DNA from: Hydrogenophaga sp.
GTDB taxonomy: Bacteria; Pseudomonadota; Gammaproteobacteria; Burkholderiales; Burkholderiaceae_C
Direction: 5' to 3'
DNA: 64,000 bases
NCBI RefSeq assembly: GCF_030373245.1
Contig: NZ_JAUCZF010000002.1
Span: forward strand, 310,001-374,000
The notes beneath the pieces are model-generated. The model saw nothing but the letters and a program-made list of their open reading frames with translations, was not told where the DNA came from and searched no databases. This document shows, piece by piece, positions 16,057-25,355 of this stretch. The translations under genes were made by a program, and so were the position numbers. Position 1 is the stretch's first letter. Each line of letters opens with the position of its first letter.

Positions 16057-17697
16057 CTAACGACTGCGGGTGGCACGCGTTGGTGTGCTTTCCCTAGCCG
16101 GAGGTCGCTTGCGTGACACGCTGCGCTCGGGTGCGACGGCCTTCGCCGCCCTCTTGGCCGCGGTGGCGGCGGGGGCCTTTGGGCGCACTGCCGCCTTGGC
16201 GCTTCCACGTGGGTGCCTGGCGGGTTCAGCAGGCTGCTCGCTGGCGCGATCGGTCGCGGCAGGGGGTACCAGGGCGCGCAATTCGTCTAGTGCCTCGTCG
16301 ACCGCCAGCGCCAAGGCCTTCACATCGGGCATGGCCGCGCCGTCGGCCATGAGGCCGAAGTCCATGGCGGCGTCAAAACTCTGCACCGTGATGTTGAGCG
16401 CCAGGCCGTGTACCACGATGCTGGTGGGGCAGTTGGTGAGCACGCGCGCACCGGCGAGGTACAGCGGCACCTGCGGCCCCGGCACGTTGGAGATCACCAC
16501 GTTGGCCACCTGCGGGATGCGGTCAGCCACTTTGGCCTTGCCGTACAGCGAGACCGCGGCTTCGATCAACCAGGGGACGCCAATGGATGGGAAGTCGGTC
16601 GGCAGAATGCTCTTCATGCGCCCCATGGTCGACTTCATGGCGCTGCTGGCGGTGCGAATGTGTTCGAGGCGTTTCGCGGGATCGGCCAAGTGGGTGCCCA
16701 GGCTGATCAGGCTCATGGACGCCTGGTTGTCGGCGCGCGTATCGCCGGCTTCCCGCAGCGAGATCGGCACCGCGGCCACCAGGCTCTTGCGTGGCAGTGC
16801 GGCGTGCTGAAGCAGATAGCTTCGCAACGCACTCGCGCACAGCATCAGCACCATGTCGTTGAGCGTGGCCTGGTGGGCGCGGGCCAGAGCCTTGAGCTCG
16901 AGCAGCGGCACGCTGGTGGAGGCGAACGCGCGCGCCGTGCCCACGGTGGCGTTCATCGCGGTGGCGGGCGCCAGTGTCACGTTGCCCGAGCCCTTGCCGC
17001 GCGCAACCTGACCGGTGATTGCGGTCTTGGCGGTGCCAGCCACGGTGCCCAGGGTGCCTGGCAGTTCGCGCACGATCTTGGCCACCTGGGCCACTTCGTT
17101 GCTGAGCGCGCCGCGCAGCATCTCCACCATGTCGAGCTTGAAGGTCTTCTGGCGCGTGGACGGGCGCAGCTCGATGGTGCGCGGCTCGGGAGTGACGTCG
17201 AACAGCACATTGGCCAGCGCCACCGCGGCCTGGCCATCCACCGCGGCGTGGTGCAGCTGCGAATACAGCCCCACCTGCTTGTGCCCGCAGGCGCTGCGCG
17301 GCAGGCCCTCGATCACGTGCATCTTCCACAGCGGCTTGCTGCGGTCCAGCAGTTGCGGGTGCAGCCGTGACACCTCGGCCTCCATCAGCGCACGCGCATC
17401 GCCGTGGGTGGCTGCGCTGCGCGGCAGCTTGTGTTCGACCACGTGCACCGTGAGGTCGGGCTCGGCGTCCACCCAGGCCGGGTTGGCCAGGTTCAGCGGC
17501 ATCCACCACAGCCGCCGCCGAAGCACCGGTGCGGCCGGCAGGCGGGCCGCAAAGTGACGGCGCAGGTCGTTCGCGTAGCGCCCGCGGTAGCCGGCGGGCA
17601 GCTCCAGCAAATGCATGGCGCCCACATGCATGGGCATCTCGGGTTTCTCCAGGTAGAGAAAGGTGGAGTCCAGACCAGAGAGCTGCTTCATCGCCAT
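16057..17697 (-). CDS. wax ester synthase/diacylglycerol acyltransferase (WS/DGAT family) with basic tail
   Basis: A 546-residue enzyme that would join fatty acyl-CoA to a long-chain alcohol or diacylglycerol, making storage wax esters or triacylglycerol. The catalytic motif HHAAVDG is at 149-155; the N-terminal block MKQLSGLDSTFLYLEKPEMP and the C-terminal NVVISNVPGP block are family hallmarks. GAGGAGA lies 7 nt upstream of ATG 17697. Residues from about 490 form a low-complexity Ala/Lys/Arg/Pro tail resembling histone H1 or PhaF tails, beyond the usual family end. Two alpha/beta hydrolase genes follow. Confidence 0.9.
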   Translation of the reverse strand: MAMKQLSGLDSTFLYLEKPEMPMHVGAMHLLELPAGYRGRYANDLRRHFAARLPAAPVLRRRLWWMPLNLANPAWVDAEPDLTVHVVEHKLPRSAATHGDARALMEAEVSRLHPQLLDRSKPLWKMHVIEGLPRSACGHKQVGLYSQLHHAAVDGQAAVALANVLFDVTPEPRTIELRPSTRQKTFKLDMVEMLRGALSNEVAQVAKIVRELPGTLGTVAGTAKTAITGQVARGKGSGNVTLAPATAMNATVGTARAFASTSVPLLELKALARAHQATLNDMVLMLCASALRSYLLQHAALPRKSLVAAVPISLREAGDTRADNQASMSLISLGTHLADPAKRLEHIRTASSAMKSTMGRMKSILPTDFPSIGVPWLIEAAVSLYGKAKVADRIPQVANVVISNVPGPQVPLYLAGARVLTNCPTSIVVHGLALNITVQSFDAAMDFGLMADGAAMPDVKALALAVDEALDELRALVPPAATDRASEQPAEPARHPRGSAKAAVRPKAPAATAAKRAAKAVAPERSVSRKRPPARESTPTRATRSR

Positions 17698-17868
17698 GCG
17701 GGGTCTCCTCGGGAGTTCCAGTTTTGGTGTCGGGCATGCCGACGGGGCGTTGCTTTGCAGCGCCATTGTGGGCGAGGCAAGGACTGCCACCTGCCCCGCG
17801 GGCGACCAGATTGCTCAGGGTATGCACCGAGCCGCCGGGGTCGTCAATTGGAGTTCTGGCGCCGAAGA

Positions 17869-17884
17869 CTGATTTTATGTACAG
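17869..17884. promoter_or_regulatory. LexA (SOS)-like box
   Basis: CTGATTTTATGTACAG fits the LexA pattern CTG-N10-CAG, with the right half ACAGTA perfect and one mismatch (CTGA for CTGT) in the left half. It ends 7 nt before the ATG of the truncated radical SAM gene. SOS control is inferred. Confidence 0.5.
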
Positions 17885-17891
17885 TATCGAT

Positions 17892-18173
17892 ATGTCCGAA
17901 CTCCGCATCCCGCTGCACGCGATCAAAGGCCGTGGCGTGAGCCACCGGGAGCCGCACCGGTTCGAGCGCGACACGCGGCTCGCGTTTGATGACGGCTGGT
18001 CTGTGCTGGCTCCGCCGGCGGCTGAGGAAGCGGTCGCGCCGGCCACGCAGGTCACCCTGGAAGATGCGCGCAGCGTGATCACGCGCAACGATTCGCCCGA
18101 CATTGGCTTCACGCTGGGGTTGAGTCCCTGCCGCCGGGGCGAATACGGCTGCATCTTTGTAGAGGGTCGGTGA
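17892..18173 (+). pseudogene. truncated radical SAM protein (PA0069/SPL-like family), N-terminal remnant
   Basis: The 93 codons match the N-terminus of PA0069-family radical SAM proteins: AIKGRG, then HRF, then DDGW near 30-40, then ARSVITRNDSPDIGF. Where the family continues with the iron-sulphur motif NPYRGCEHGCIYC, this frame reads SPCRRGEYGCIFV and stops four codons later, so two of three cluster cysteines and the whole barrel are lost. The intact family is about 350 residues. It is a decayed gene, or a short derivative retaining an SOS-like promoter. An in-frame ATG also exists at 17877, inside the LexA-like box. Confidence 0.7.
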
Positions 18174-18801
18174 AACCTTCTTTTTTGACTGATGAGGCGC
18201 ATGGCCATCAACAGCAGTGGAGGGTCCCTGCGCCGAACCGACCATCGCGGTGGGTAACCCGATGCCAGTGGCATTGCCCTGAGTGTGAAGGGAATTTCCT
18301 GGGATCGGTCTGCGCAGCTTTCCGGGCCAATCAGTCGCACCGGCTTCAAATAGCGGTGTGCGGTGGATGCGACCATTGCGAATAGCCAAGCCTGCTGACC
18401 CTGAGCGCCATGAAGCGGCCGCTGCGCACCGCGACGGGCACCGGTTCGCGTGTCGGCTGTAAGAGTTACAGCAACTGCAGGGATCTTTGAGCTGAGATGC
18501 CCGGTGTTATTTACCGCGTTCCCATTACCTGAACTGGCGGCTTCGACCAATTCAGCGCGCCTATCAGCATCACCGGGCAATCAAGAGTCGAACGTGACCT
18601 GCCATGGGCCTCAGTTCGTCCCGCGCGGCAAACAGCATCATCGCCAGAATCAAGCCCGTTCAAGAACGGGTAGCCGACTGCCACGGGGCTTGAGTCTTCT
18701 CGCTGGCCAAAGGCTTTTTTCACTCTTGCCGCAGGAAGTGGACCCATCCACGGGGCCCCACTTGATTGACCACAATGTCAGCGTCACAGCCGCCTGGAAG
18801 C
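18174..18801. other. 628-nt stretch after the truncated gene, no gene seen
   Basis: No open frame here carries a recognisable domain. The expected remainder of the radical SAM gene is absent. A near-palindrome GAACTGG/CCAATTC lies around 18532-18554. The stretch is probably the scar of a deletion or of a lost mobile element; no inverted terminal repeats or transposase remnant could be identified by eye. Confidence 0.4.
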
Positions 18802-20181
18802 CTAAGAAAACAACCCCAGGTCCCTGACGCTGAAGTTGTTGATGTAAGGCAGTGCATCGCCCAGCAAGTTCGTGGGCACGCCGAACCAGGTACCCAGTGT
18901 GGCCGCGTACTGTGAGGTCGAGGTCGTGGGCAGCAGTCGCCCACGACCCAAGTCCTCGTTCGTGTTCAGTGCGATGGTCGGGTAGTTCCCGACGATCCTG
19001 CCGCCGTTCACTGCGCCGCCCATGACGAACTGGTGGCCACCCCAACCATGGTCCGTGCCGCTGCCGTTGCTGGTCAGCGTGCGCCCGAACTCCGAGGCAG
19101 TGAAAGTCGTCACCTGATTGGCCACACCCAGTTCAACGGTGGCGTCGTAGAAGCTGCTCATCGCTTGTGCCACCTGGGTGTGCAGGCCCGGCAAATCTGC
19201 CAGCAGCCCGTCGTGGTGATCAAAGCCACCCAAGCCAACGAAGAACACCTGGCGTCGCATGCCAAGGCTTTGCCGCAGAGAAATCAGCCGAGCCACCATC
19301 CTCAGCTGATCAGCCAAAGAATTGCCTGAGGGGAATGGTGTTTGGAGCGATGCAGCCTGCCCGAGAACATCGCTCAATTGCGCATTTGCGTCTAGCGAAC
19401 GCCGGGTGACCACGCCCAGGTGGTTCTCAAAAAGCGGACTCGGGTTGGATCTGAGAATGTCCCTCAGTGCTTGACCCGCCACGCTTGAGCCGTAAAGACT
19501 GTTTAGCGCTGATACCCTTGCTGGACCACCGCTGCCGACCTGAAACTGCTGGACCGTGTTGCCGTACAGAAAGACGGCCGTTCCATTGATCGATACCGAG
19601 GTGAACACGGGGTTGCTGGAGTTGTTTGACGCCAACAGATCGCCAAAGCGTCCACCCCAGCCTACGGTGGCGCCCTCCACTCCGGACGACTGCCACACCG
19701 ACTGCTGGTCGTTGTGCGAGAACAGTTGCGGTGGCACTCCAGCCGCCCGGGCTTGGAACTGGGCCTTGGTCAGCGGCGCGGACATCGGCCCCACGTTGGC
19801 CACGATCGACAGCTTGTTTTGTGCGTAAAGGTTCGCCAACGGCGACAGCTCCGTGGCCAGGGCGAAACTGCGGTTGCCCTGAGAGGCAACGCTGCCGAGC
19901 GACATGAAGTCTGTGCGTGGCCGAGCGAGGCCACCGCGCAAGGCGCTCATCGCAGAAAACTCGGCGTTGTCGAAGGGCACCAGGGTACTGGTCTGGTCCA
20001 TGCCACCGAAGAGGAACACGCACACCAAGGCTCGATAGTCGTTGACGACGGTTTGAGCCGCCGCCGCTTGTATGCCTGCAAGGTTCAACGCCATGGGCGC
20101 CGCAGCACCCATGGCCGTGAGCTTTGTGGCCGATTTAAGAAAGTGACGGCGGCCTGGGTTGGTCGTGTGAGAGTTTTTCAT
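18802..20181 (-). CDS. DUF1501 family protein with Tat signal
   Basis: A 459-residue exported protein. GRRHFLKSATKL at 10-21 is a twin-arginine signal, with the hydrophobic stretch ending at AAAA near 42. The mature domain starts DYRALVCVFLFGGMDQ, the DUF1501 hallmark; this family belongs with alkaline-phosphatase/sulfatase-like folds. Later blocks include the GLGGFDHHDG motif near 325 and ASEFGRTLTSNGSGTDHGWG near 375. Function is unknown. It starts 10 nt after the DUF1800 gene; the two families are habitually adjacent and probably act together outside the cytoplasm. Confidence 0.88.
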   Translation of the reverse strand: MKNSHTTNPGRRHFLKSATKLTAMGAAAPMALNLAGIQAAAAQTVVNDYRALVCVFLFGGMDQTSTLVPFDNAEFSAMSALRGGLARPRTDFMSLGSVASQGNRSFALATELSPLANLYAQNKLSIVANVGPMSAPLTKAQFQARAAGVPPQLFSHNDQQSVWQSSGVEGATVGWGGRFGDLLASNNSSNPVFTSVSINGTAVFLYGNTVQQFQVGSGGPARVSALNSLYGSSVAGQALRDILRSNPSPLFENHLGVVTRRSLDANAQLSDVLGQAASLQTPFPSGNSLADQLRMVARLISLRQSLGMRRQVFFVGLGGFDHHDGLLADLPGLHTQVAQAMSSFYDATVELGVANQVTTFTASEFGRTLTSNGSGTDHGWGGHQFVMGGAVNGGRIVGNYPTIALNTNEDLGRGRLLPTTSTSQYAATLGTWFGVPTNLLGDALPYINNFSVRDLGLFS

Positions 20182-20191
20182 TTCGAGACCT

Positions 20192-21904
20192 TCAGACTTG
20201 AACCAGAAACTCGGGACTGCACAGCGCGAGCAGCACGGCGATACGAGCCCGGGTCCGATTGGCGTTGGTGGCAGTGGTCGGTACCGACAAAATGGCCGTG
20301 CGTATCGCGCTGCGCGTGGCGGTGCTCAACCGCTGGCCTGTGAGCAGCAGATCCACGCGATCAATCAACGCGTCGGGGTTGCCCGCCAGCGCCTGTTCGG
20401 CAACCAGACTGCATGACACGTCGTCGTTGTCACCAACACCGTCCTCCACCACGTCCTTCATGAAGTTGATGTAAGACGTCACTTGCGACTCTGTGTTGAT
20501 CTGAAGTTCCGGGGCCACCAATCCCTGGGTGGCAATCGTTGAGCCAGGCGGCACGAATCCTGGGCGGTAGAAATTGAACACCGAGGGCGCCCTCATCGGC
20601 GACTGACCGATCTGATTCGTGGTGCGAATACGGAACTCGTTGGAGTTTGAAGACGCATTGAACGCACGCGCCCAAGCGGTCAACCGCAACACAGGCTCGC
20701 GCACCTTGCCGTGGCGACCGTCGCCGGAGCGGGGCGGCAAGATGGCCTCATCGTCCAACAAAATGGCGCGAATCAAGGCCCTCATGTCACCTCGAACACC
20801 GGCGCCGTTGTTGGCAAAGGCCGCGGCTACACGCCTCACATAGGCCGGTGATGGGTTGCTCGTCACCAGCCGCTGAATGAGCAAGCGCGAGACGAAGGGA
20901 GCGGTGTTGGGGTGATTGAACAGCGTGTCCAGAGCAATGCGCAGGCTCGGCCGTGCGGTGGTGCCGGCGGGAATGGTGACACCAAGGAAACTCTTCGCAG
21001 AAAGCGAGTGGTGCTGTTCATAGGGCACCATCGGCTGAATCTGAATGTCGCTTGGCGGGAAATTCTCGGTGAATCGGTAGCTGCTGGAGTCTCTAGGCAC
21101 CCAGCTCCATCCCGTAAAAACTTTGGCCAGGCCGGAGACATCCGCGTTGTCGTAGGTGGGGATCGTGTTGCCCGCGCTGTCGCGCCTCGGCGTTCCGTCG
21201 GGGTTGAGCTGCAGCAATCCAATCGTGAACAGCTGCATCACCTCTCGCGCGTAGTTCTCATCGGGTGATGTGCCCCCGACCGGATCTTCTTTCGGGTTGG
21301 CACGGTGCGACAGGTAAACGCCCATCATGCCGTGGGTAGACACATCCTCGAGCAATGTGCGGAAGTTGCCGAAGGCGTTGCGGCCCAGCATGTCCATGAA
21401 ACTGGTGTGGCAACGCGAGCGATCAATCACATTGTTGCTGGTCATTGACACAACGAAGATCTGGGACATCGCATAGACCACACGCTGGCGCAACTGGTCA
21501 GGGCCGCGCAGGGCCTGCATATAAAAAGAATCTTGTAGGTTGCGGGCGTACTCCCAAGGACGCTTGCCAGGCTCGATTTGAAACATCCAACGGTCCACAT
21601 GGGTCAGGTGCATGACCTGAGGCAAGGTGAATTGATGGTCCAACCAGCCACGGTAACCACGACTGACCACGTCGGCGATGCTGGCATCTGTTGCGCCGAA
21701 ACTGCTGAAGCCCAGAAAACGCGAAGCCAGTGCACGCGTTGGTGCGGGTGCTGGTCCTGGAGCTGGCCCTGGAGCAGGAACTGGTCCTGGAGTGGGAGCT
21801 GGACCGCTTGCTGATGCATCGCTTCCACCGCCGCCACCGCAAGCTGTAAGTGCCAATCCCACCAGACTGAGCAGCGCAATTCGCTTAGAGCCCTCGTGTG
21901 CCAT
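20192..21904 (-). CDS. DUF1800 family lipoprotein
   Basis: A 570-residue protein of the uncharacterised DUF1800 family. From ATG 21904 a lipoprotein signal with lipobox LTAC (Cys near 22) is followed by a poly-Gly run and a Pro-Ala-Gly linker (residues 33-54). DUF1800 hallmarks follow: RFLGFSSFGAT, the YARNLQDSFYMQALRG region, ENYAREVMQLFTIGLLQLNPDG, and SPMRAPSVFNFYRPGFVP. In-frame ATGs at 21997 and 22015 exist, but would place a long hydrophilic segment before the signal peptide. First gene of the pair with DUF1501. Confidence 0.85.
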   Translation of the reverse strand: MAHEGSKRIALLSLVGLALTACGGGGGSDASASGPAPTPGPVPAPGPAPGPAPAPTRALASRFLGFSSFGATDASIADVVSRGYRGWLDHQFTLPQVMHLTHVDRWMFQIEPGKRPWEYARNLQDSFYMQALRGPDQLRQRVVYAMSQIFVVSMTSNNVIDRSRCHTSFMDMLGRNAFGNFRTLLEDVSTHGMMGVYLSHRANPKEDPVGGTSPDENYAREVMQLFTIGLLQLNPDGTPRRDSAGNTIPTYDNADVSGLAKVFTGWSWVPRDSSSYRFTENFPPSDIQIQPMVPYEQHHSLSAKSFLGVTIPAGTTARPSLRIALDTLFNHPNTAPFVSRLLIQRLVTSNPSPAYVRRVAAAFANNGAGVRGDMRALIRAILLDDEAILPPRSGDGRHGKVREPVLRLTAWARAFNASSNSNEFRIRTTNQIGQSPMRAPSVFNFYRPGFVPPGSTIATQGLVAPELQINTESQVTSYINFMKDVVEDGVGDNDDVSCSLVAEQALAGNPDALIDRVDLLLTGQRLSTATRSAIRTAILSVPTTATNANRTRARIAVLLALCSPEFLVQV

Positions 21905-22535
21905 CAGCCGCTCTGGCTCTGTTGCTACTGGCGAGACACAATCCTCGGCAAACTCAACATCCGGTGCTGGTGCTGGTCTTGGTTCAGGATGTTTCATGGG
22001 TGTTAAATGAGGCATGGTCAGTCGAAGAATTGCTTGTGAGCTGGTGCGTTTTTTTATTCGGCCAACCCCTCGGCACAGCAAGGTTGCTCAGTTTCAGTTG
22101 GGGTTGGTTGCAGCAATCGGCTGATCGGTGGGCTTTTGGGAGCAATCCCAGAGAGATCACAAAAATGGAACTCTGGTGAACCCAGGTGCGAGGGAGTCCC
22201 ACCGCGTCCGCCGCTTGGGGCCGATGTTACTTCGCCAGCTTCAATCATTGTCGACCACCTGTGAGCGAGCGTCGACCGTTGGTAAGTTGGGGATGGGTTT
22301 GATGAGCTTCTCAACTTCGGCCTTGTTTCGCATCTGATAGGGCGTAATCGGGGGGAGCGCTCAGAGCGAAGACGCCATGGTCCGAGCGTTTGGGTTATCT
22401 CAAATTCACAAAGTTTTACGCGTCTATCCCTCGATAGCGAAGGTTCTACAGAACCCAATACCTGGGCAACAACCCTAGCGCCAAACGCCTGCATTGATGC
22501 GTGCCACGAGCGTCCACTGGCGAATGTGTTCGTAC
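21905..22535. other. intergenic region upstream of DUF1800 gene
   Basis: About 630 nt between the DUF1800 start and the 3' end of the DUF1653 gene. It should hold the promoter of the DUF1800-DUF1501 operon. Frames in it lack recognisable domains; I cannot place a -35/-10 pair with confidence. Confidence 0.35.
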
Positions 22536-23027
22536 TCAGCGACTTGACCCATCGAGCAGATTCAGAGCATCGGTCCGCCAGTGGTGAAGGGCTTCATAGA
22601 ATCCCTCCCACACACAGCCGTTGCAGCCGCGCTCGCAGCAGGTGGTGGGCTCGGGCGGCGGCGCTCGCAGCGCCGTGTCCAGGTGAATGCCCTGCAGTTG
22701 CGCCAGGTGACGCAGGTGGGCGATCAGTGCGCGGGCGGTCGGCGCATCGACCAGCGGCACCCCAGCGGGCTCATGCCGCGTGAAGCGCGGCTGGTGCCGG
22801 CCTTCGAAGTCGGCCGATTCGTTGAACATGGTGGCCGGCCTGACCCACAGACCGAAGCCGCCGTATAGCGCGCGGTACAGCGTCATGCCCTGCAGGGTTT
22901 CGCTGCAGCGCACGGTGTCGATCACGGTGTACCAGCCGCCCTTGTAGTGGCGGTACAGGCCAGGGGGCGTGGCGTGCAGCGGGGGCAGGTCGTGATCGGA
23001 TGGAGCGGCAGGTGCTGGCGAATGCAT
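22536..23027 (-). CDS. DUF1653/Oxidored-like fusion protein
   Basis: A 163-residue protein with two small domains. Residues about 22-82 match DUF1653 (GLYRHYKGGWYTVIDTVRCS, later LYGGFGLWVRP and the MFNE block). Residues 125-155 match the Oxidored-like motif: PPEPTTCCERGCNGCVW, with four cysteines and then a Trp-containing helix. DUF1653 proteins are usually stand-alone. ATG 23027 begins MHSPAPAAPSDHD. No signal peptide; a cytoplasmic metal- or thiol-related role is possible but unknown. Confidence 0.8.
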   Translation of the reverse strand: MHSPAPAAPSDHDLPPLHATPPGLYRHYKGGWYTVIDTVRCSETLQGMTLYRALYGGFGLWVRPATMFNESADFEGRHQPRFTRHEPAGVPLVDAPTARALIAHLRHLAQLQGIHLDTALRAPPPEPTTCCERGCNGCVWEGFYEALHHWRTDALNLLDGSSR

Positions 23028-23271
23028 GGGTTGGCATTGTCGTCTGTGGTGCCGTGGCACTCCGCCGAGCACGTAATGAGGGCGTGGAAATGGGGGTGAA
23101 TCCGCGTCTTTATCCGCCGCTCAACCGACTCTCAGAGGCCAACAATGCACATGAGCAACCAATGCCGGTGCCGAACCAGCGTTGTTCAAGTTGTGGCGGC
23201 AGCTGCCGATGTTGCAAAAACATCCATCGGGATGCCAAACGCTCAACCTCTTTCCATCCACAGGAGTACCC

Positions 23272-23760
23272 ATGAACTTCAAACGCACCCTTTTGCTGGC
23301 CGGTCTGACCGCCCTTGTCTCACAAGCCCATGCCTACGATCCGAAGGCGACGATTGCCGACCTTGACGGCCGTCTGGCGAAGATCGGCGCACCGCGCGTC
23401 GAAGGCACCGACACGGTGGGCGGCAAGGAAGTCCCGGCGCTGTTCTTCGGCAATCGCAAGATCAACAACAACTTCGACGTGGTCGATGGCATCCGCAAGG
23501 ATCACAAGGCCACCGCCACCGTGTTCGTCAGGGCGGGCGATGAGTTCGTGCGCGTGAGCACCAACGTGCTGACGCCCGAGGGCAAGCGCGGCACGGGCAC
23601 CCAGCTGGCCCGAAACGACGCCTATGCTGCGCTGGCCAGTGGCAAGCAGTACTGCGGCCCGATCGATGTGCTGGGCACGGCATTTGATGCCTGCTACAAC
23701 CCGATCAAGGACGGCACCGGCAAGGTCATTGCCGTGAGCTACATCGGCCACAAGAAGTAA
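23272..23760 (+). CDS. periplasmic Cache-domain sensor protein
   Basis: A 162-residue secreted protein: residues 1-21 are a signal peptide ending QAHA. The mature part is a Cache fold of the Cache_3/Cache_2 type: [22 protein letters not shown], then [39 protein letters not shown] and VIAVSYIG. It lacks any transmembrane or output domain, so it is a free periplasmic ligand binder. AGGAG lies 6 nt before the ATG. The chemoreceptor gene follows 17 nt later on the same strand; the Cache protein probably passes a signal to it. Confidence 0.85.
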   Translation: MNFKRTLLLAGLTALVSQAHAYDPKATIADLDGRLAKIGAPRVEGTDTVGGKEVPALFFGNRKINNNFDVVDGIRKDHKATATVFVRAGDEFVRVSTNVLTPEGKRGTGTQLARNDAYAALASGKQYCGPIDVLGTAFDACYNPIKDGTGKVIAVSYIGHKK

Positions 23761-23777
23761 GCACACGGAGGACTCTG

Positions 23778-25355
23778 ATGCGATTCGCCCTACACCCTGG
23801 TCGGTGGTTGAGCCGACGCACCGTCGCCCAACAGCTCTTCGGTGCCTTCTCGGTCATTCTGCTGCTTACCTGCGCCCTGGGTGCGTCGGCGCTGATCGGT
23901 TTGCGCAGTGTGGATGGTGAAGCGTCCGCCTTGTCGAGCAAATGGCTGCGGGGTGTGGGCGACCTGGGCGACGCTCGTGCGCTGCTCGTCGACATGCGCG
24001 AGCTGGAGATCAAGCACAGCCGAACCGACGACAGCAGCTACCACGCGGAGTACGAGGCCAAGCTTGGCGAGGCCGATCAATCCATTCAGGCGCTGGCCGG
24101 TGGGTATGCTTCGCGGATACAGGGTCCAGAGGAAAAGGCGCTGTTTGACGAGGTGAAGAAAAGCCTTGCGCAATACAAGGAATGGCAGGCCAAGACCGTG
24201 AAATTTGGCAAGGAGGGCTCGCAACAGGACGCGGCCGACATTGCCGACGGCGCGTCCAGCATGGCTTACGACGAGCTGATTTCTGCGGTCAATGGTCTGA
24301 TCCAGTTCAACTACGACGGCGGCAACGCATCGGCCGCCCAGGTCGAGCGCATCCACGATCAAGCGAGCTGGGGCGTGGCGGGCATCTTGGGCCTGGCCCT
24401 GGTGCTCGGCCTGTCGCTGGCCACCTGGATCATTCGGCAGCTGTTGCGCCAGCTCGGCGGCGAGCCACAGAAAGCGGTGGAAGTGGCGCGTGCGGTGGCC
24501 GAAGGCGATCTGCGCACCAAAATCACCCTGCGCAAGGGCGATACCGACAGTGTGCTCGCATGGCTGTCGGCGATGCAGGCCGGGCTCTCGCGTGCGGTGG
24601 TCGATGTGCGCCGTAGCTCGGACCATGTGTCCAGCGCCAGTGGCGAAATCGCCATGGGCAACCAGGACCTGTCCGGTCGCACCGAGCAACAGGCCAGCGA
24701 ACTGCAGCGCACCGCCGCCACGATGGAGCAGCTGGGCAGCACGGTGCGGCACAACGCCGACAACGCCAGGCAGGCCAGCCAGCTGGCGCACAGTGCCTCG
24801 GGCGTGGCTGAGCGAGGTGGCGATGTCGTGGGTCGTGTGGTGGCCACCATGAAGGGCATCAACGAGAGCAGCCGCAAGATCTCGGACATCATTGGCGTGA
24901 TTGACGGCATCGCGTTCCAGACCAACATCCTTGCGTTGAACGCAGCGGTGGAAGCGGCGCGCGCCGGCGAACAAGGCCGCGGCTTTGCGGTGGTGGCGGG
25001 TGAGGTTCGCAACCTGGCCCAGCGCAGCGCGGAAGCCGCCAAGGAGATCAAGCAGTTGATCGGTGCGAGCGTCGAGCGGGTTGAAGAAGGCTCATCGCTG
25101 GTGGATCAAGCGGGCAGCACCATGCAAGAGGTGGTGGCTTCGATTCGCCGCGTGAGTGACATCGTGAGCGAGATCAGCGCGGCCAGCACCGAGCAGAGCA
25201 CGGGTGTCGCGCAGGTGGGTGAGGCCATCACCCGCATGGACCATGGCACGCAACAGAACGCGGCGCTGGTCGAGCAGAGTGCAGCCGCAGCTGACAGCCT
25301 GCGTCAGCAGGCCGAGCAACTGGTGCAGGCGGTAGCTGTCTTCAAGACGGCATAG
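23778..25355 (+). CDS. methyl-accepting chemotaxis protein
   Basis: A 525-residue chemoreceptor. Transmembrane segment 1 is near 19-42, a periplasmic four-helix-bundle ligand domain (4HB_MCP) spans about 43-192, and segment 2 is near 195-217. HAMP follows, then the signalling domain with hairpin [20 protein letters not shown] at about 393-412. It ends VAVFKTA without the NWETF-type pentapeptide used to tether CheR/CheB. Its 3' end overlaps the convergent thiDE gene by 14 nt. Co-transcribed with the Cache protein; the attractant is unknown. Confidence 0.93.
   Translation: MRFALHPGRWLSRRTVAQQLFGAFSVILLLTCALGASALIGLRSVDGEASALSSKWLRGVGDLGDARALLVDMRELEIKHSRTDDSSYHAEYEAKLGEADQSIQALAGGYASRIQGPEEKALFDEVKKSLAQYKEWQAKTVKFGKEGSQQDAADIADGASSMAYDELISAVNGLIQFNYDGGNASAAQVERIHDQASWGVAGILGLALVLGLSLATWIIRQLLRQLGGEPQKAVEVARAVAEGDLRTKITLRKGDTDSVLAWLSAMQAGLSRAVVDVRRSSDHVSSASGEIAMGNQDLSGRTEQQASELQRTAATMEQLGSTVRHNADNARQASQLAHSASGVAERGGDVVGRVVATMKGINESSRKISDIIGVIDGIAFQTNILALNAAVEAARAGEQGRGFAVVAGEVRNLAQRSAEAAKEIKQLIGASVERVEEGSSLVDQAGSTMQEVVASIRRVSDIVSEISAASTEQSTGVAQVGEAITRMDHGTQQNAALVEQSAAAADSLRQQAEQLVQAVAVFKTA

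Noticed and set aside
16523..18580. 685-codon minus-strand open frame
   Set aside because: It overlaps the WS/DGAT gene in another frame, shows Arg/Ala/Gly-biased composition and no domain; the WS/DGAT motifs are in the accepted frame.
18511..18747. 78-codon minus-strand frame in the scar region
   Set aside because: No ribosome binding site and no family I can name; kept as non-coding.
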